64,000 bases of DNA, taken from an uncultured Clostridia bacterium (lineage in GTDB: Bacteria; Bacillota; Clostridia; Lachnospirales; CAG-274). The translations under genes and the position numbers were made by a program. The DNA lies in contig CALWSK010000004.1 of assembly GCA_944384195.1 (NCBI GenBank), positions 98,918 to 162,917 on the forward strand, read 5' to 3'. The notes beneath the pieces were generated by a model that was given only the letters and a program-made list of their open reading frames with translations, was not told where the DNA came from and did no database searches. Below are positions 63,977 to 64,000 of this stretch, piece after piece (position 1 is the first letter of the stretch; each line of letters starts with the position of its first letter).

Positions 63977-64000
63977 TAAAATGAGAGTTTGATCCTGGCT
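63977..64000 (+). rRNA. 16S ribosomal RNA, 5' end only
   Basis: The sequence GAGTTTGATCCTGGCT (63985-64000) is the universal start of bacterial 16S rRNA (27F site). The mature 5' end is placed about eight bases earlier. The gene is cut by the window edge. Confidence 0.95.

Overview
The window looks like a chromosomal segment of a very AT-rich (about 28% GC by eye), anaerobic, Gram-positive, probably spore-forming and motile member of the Clostridia, most like the Lachnospiraceae / Tyzzerella type. The basis is strong AGGAGG ribosome-binding sites, two T-box leaders (serS, ileS), a LysM-GH18 spore-cortex-type hydrolase, CotH, CheV, ECF sigma/anti-sigma pairs, CsaB/TagA wall polysaccharide genes and a YnzC-type small protein. 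The species assignment is inference only. No phage, transposase or CRISPR array was seen.

Layout. 1-8720: metG-tatD (minus), a nicotinamidase-like gene with an anchored alpha/beta hydrolase, then a flavodoxin/SCP2 fusion, dapF, a PAP2 phosphatase and an ECF sigma/anti-sigma pair. 8810-11475: tRNA-Leu(CAA) and two tandem membrane diguanylate cyclases. 11570-22610: a long plus-strand cell-surface polysaccharide locus (flippase, UDP-ManNAc dehydrogenase, two GT4 glycosyltransferases, DUF4330, a split O-antigen ligase, CsaB, TagA, YitT). It probably makes a pyruvylated secondary wall polymer of the kind that anchors S-layer proteins. 22641-28641: a secreted, degenerate SNase/helix-hairpin-helix protein facing a MacB-like ABC exporter locus that includes a CARDB-repeat surface protein. 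28649-32045: serine T-box, serS, a pair of perfect DnaA boxes, a YkvI transporter and a FlgN/FliT-like coiled-coil protein.

32083-40541 is the most unusual part: a seven-gene minus-strand operon. It encodes a TIM-barrel secreted protein, a VTC-type polyphosphate polymerase domain, DUF4956, CotH kinase, a second membrane-anchored glycosidase-like protein, a membrane HEAT-repeat protein and a processive GT2 glycosyltransferase. It looks like a self-contained extracellular glycan/phosphate polymer system of unknown product. 40931-46285: ileS (eukaryote-like type) under an isoleucine T-box, ispE and cheV. 46496-51911: asnB, a HIT protein, the LysM-GH18 hydrolase and a DUF4914 protein with a PEPCK-like P-loop.

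52171-64000: a protein built of about 20 heptads of the EKEQGLI type, mtnN, a SigV/RsiV-like pair with an apparent autoregulated ECF promoter, DUF5711-CvpA-YigZ-YebC, murG, a large unknown membrane protein, four tRNAs (Asp, Val, Leu, Ser), a YnzC protein, and tandem promoters leading into the first bases of a 16S rRNA gene cut by the window end.

Many ORF starts were moved downstream from the longest possible start to an ATG/TTG/GTG with a well-placed Shine-Dalgarno sequence. These choices are explained per gene. Family names come from recognition of conserved motifs, not from a database search.
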